From Bradyrhizobium sp. NP1 (lineage in GTDB: Bacteria; Pseudomonadota; Alphaproteobacteria; Rhizobiales; Xanthobacteraceae), in assembly GCF_030378205.1 (NCBI RefSeq), contig NZ_CP127385.1, positions 6,302,001-6,366,000 on the forward strand: DNA of 64,000 nt. Reading direction: 5' to 3'. The notes under the pieces were generated by a model. It did no database searches. It worked only from the letters and a program-made list of their open reading frames with translations, and was not told where the DNA came from. Shown piece after piece: positions 63,307-64,000 of this stretch; the stretch's first letter is position 1, and every line of letters starts with the position of its first letter. Position numbers and translations under genes: made by a program.

Positions 63307-64000
63307 TCAGGCCGGCCCGGTCGCGACCGGCGGGCCGCCCGCCTGCCCCCATTCCGACCATGAGCCGTCATAGAGCGCGGGATTTTCAACCCCCAAGCGG
63401 TAGAGCGCGAGCGTGAGCACGGCCGCCGACACGCCCGAGCCGCAGCTCGTGACGATGGGCGCATCGAGCTTTGCGCCTGCGGCCGCAAACGCTGCGCGCA
63501 ACTCGGCAAGCGGCTTCATCGTGCCGGTCGCCCCATCGAACAGCGTGTTGTAGGGAAGGCTGCGGCTGCCCGGGATGTGCCCGGAGCGAAGGCCCGGCCG
63601 CGGTTCGGCGACGCGGCCTTCGAAGCGGTCGGCGGCGCGCGCATCGATCACCTGCTCGGCATGGCTTGCGAGGTTTGCCGCCATCTGCTGCATCGAGCGC
63701 ACGCGCCTTGCGTCGAACGTGGCCTTGAAGGTGGCGGGCTTCGGCGTGACTGCGCCGCTCTCGACCGGCCGGCCCTCGGCCTGCCACTTCTTCAATCCGC
63801 CGTCGAGCACGCGCACCTTGTCGTGGCCGTAGGCCAGCAACATCCACCAGGCGCGGGGACCTGCGACCCAGCCGCCGGCGTCATAGACCACGACCGTGTC
63901 GTCGTTGCCGATGCCGAGCGCCCCGACATCGCGGCCGAACTGCTCCGCGCCCGGAAACATGTGCGGCAGCGGATTTGAGTGGTCGGACACGGCGTCGACA
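63307..64000 (-). CDS. sseA: 3-mercaptopyruvate sulfurtransferase, C-terminal part (cut by window edge)
   Basis: At least 230 residues of a two-domain rhodanese. The active loop CGSGVSA near the C-terminus is the mercaptopyruvate type (CGSGV[TS]A) instead of the thiosulfate type. VYDAGGWVAGPRAWWMLLAYGHDKVRVLDGG (inactive N-terminal domain end) and DARAADRFEGRVAEPRPGLRSGHIPGSRSLPYN mark both rhodanese units. It transfers sulfur from mercaptopyruvate, producing pyruvate. The N-terminus is outside the window. Confidence 0.9.
   Translation of the reverse strand, partial: VDAVSDHSNPLPHMFPGAEQFGRDVGALGIGNDDTVVVYDAGGWVAGPRAWWMLLAYGHDKVRVLDGGLKKWQAEGRPVESGAVTPKPATFKATFDARRVRSMQQMAANLASHAEQVIDARAADRFEGRVAEPRPGLRSGHIPGSRSLPYNTLFDGATGTMKPLAELRAAFAAAGAKLDAPIVTSCGSGVSAAVLTLALYRLGVENPALYDGSWSEWGQAGGPPVATGPA

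Overview
The window looks like chromosomal DNA of a Bradyrhizobium-type alphaproteobacterium (order Hyphomicrobiales). This rests on the high GC content, a PmtA-type phospholipid N-methyltransferase, EcfG-type (GGAAC-N16/17-GTT) stress promoters, Irr-type iron boxes next to bacterioferritin genes, a FixK/FNR-type box, many small conserved proteins of unknown function, and numerous dispersed palindromic intergenic repeats. No rRNA, tRNA, transposase, phage structural gene or CRISPR array was seen.

Layout. 0-8.3 kb: start of a cytochrome P450 cut by the window edge, small secreted or unknown proteins, a methyltransferase, a CheY-like receiver, an extensin-like lipoprotein, a 27-residue membrane microprotein, a DUF2147-type protein, a FecR-domain protein and a Nudix hydrolase. 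8.4-13.9 kb: phosphatidylserine decarboxylase (psd) divergent from a class III aminotransferase, a Mpo1-like membrane protein, pmtA and a glycosyltransferase; psd and pmtA are consecutive steps towards phosphatidylcholine. 14-16.5 kb: an L,D-transpeptidase and a DUF4403-type protein. 16.5-21.2 kb: a DNA-alkylation response cluster (ada, an Ogt-type methyltransferase and small genes of unknown function). Five of its transcription units share an upstream motif resembling the enterobacterial Ada box, and a 43-bp direct repeat brackets the cluster. 21.3-27.6 kb: a four-gene CUT1 sugar ABC transporter operon and a branched-chain amino acid type binding protein. 27.7-30.4 kb: dodecin, two PRC-barrel proteins with EcfG-type promoters, a zinc-ribbon protein and a lytic transglycosylase.

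30.4-35.5 kb: thiamin operon thiO-thiS-thiG-thiE-thiC behind a TPP riboswitch, interrupted twice by dispersed repeats. 37.1-39.3 kb: an AT-richer accessory island with an ImmA/IrrE-type protease regulator overlapping a PIN-domain (DUF4411-like) gene, plus a divergent two-helix membrane protein. 40-46.7 kb: YeeE/YedE-type sulfur transport pair, Mug-type glycosylase, RidA, GST, J-domain, SDR and P450 genes. 46.7-51.6 kb: a FixK-type box between a membrane protein and an intracellular collagen-like protein, a frameshifted small membrane protein, an ArsR regulator divergent from an NTF2-like gene, an alpha/beta hydrolase and a PPOX-type flavoprotein. 51.8-52.8 kb: bfr and bfd with Irr-type boxes. 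53-64 kb: tandem small secreted paralogues, a MltB-like transglycosylase, a YqhA-type protein, ettA, a D-2-hydroxyacid dehydrogenase, a frameshifted DUF4336-like gene, a second L,D-transpeptidase with tandem 28-residue repeats, a membrane-anchored Ala/Pro-rich protein and a 3-mercaptopyruvate sulfurtransferase cut by the right edge.

The signals most worth following are the shared Ada-like operator and bracketing repeats at 16.5-21.2 kb, the palindromic repeats that supply the TAG stop codon of the gene before them, the protease-PIN island, and the riboswitch whose P1 helix includes the ribosome binding site.
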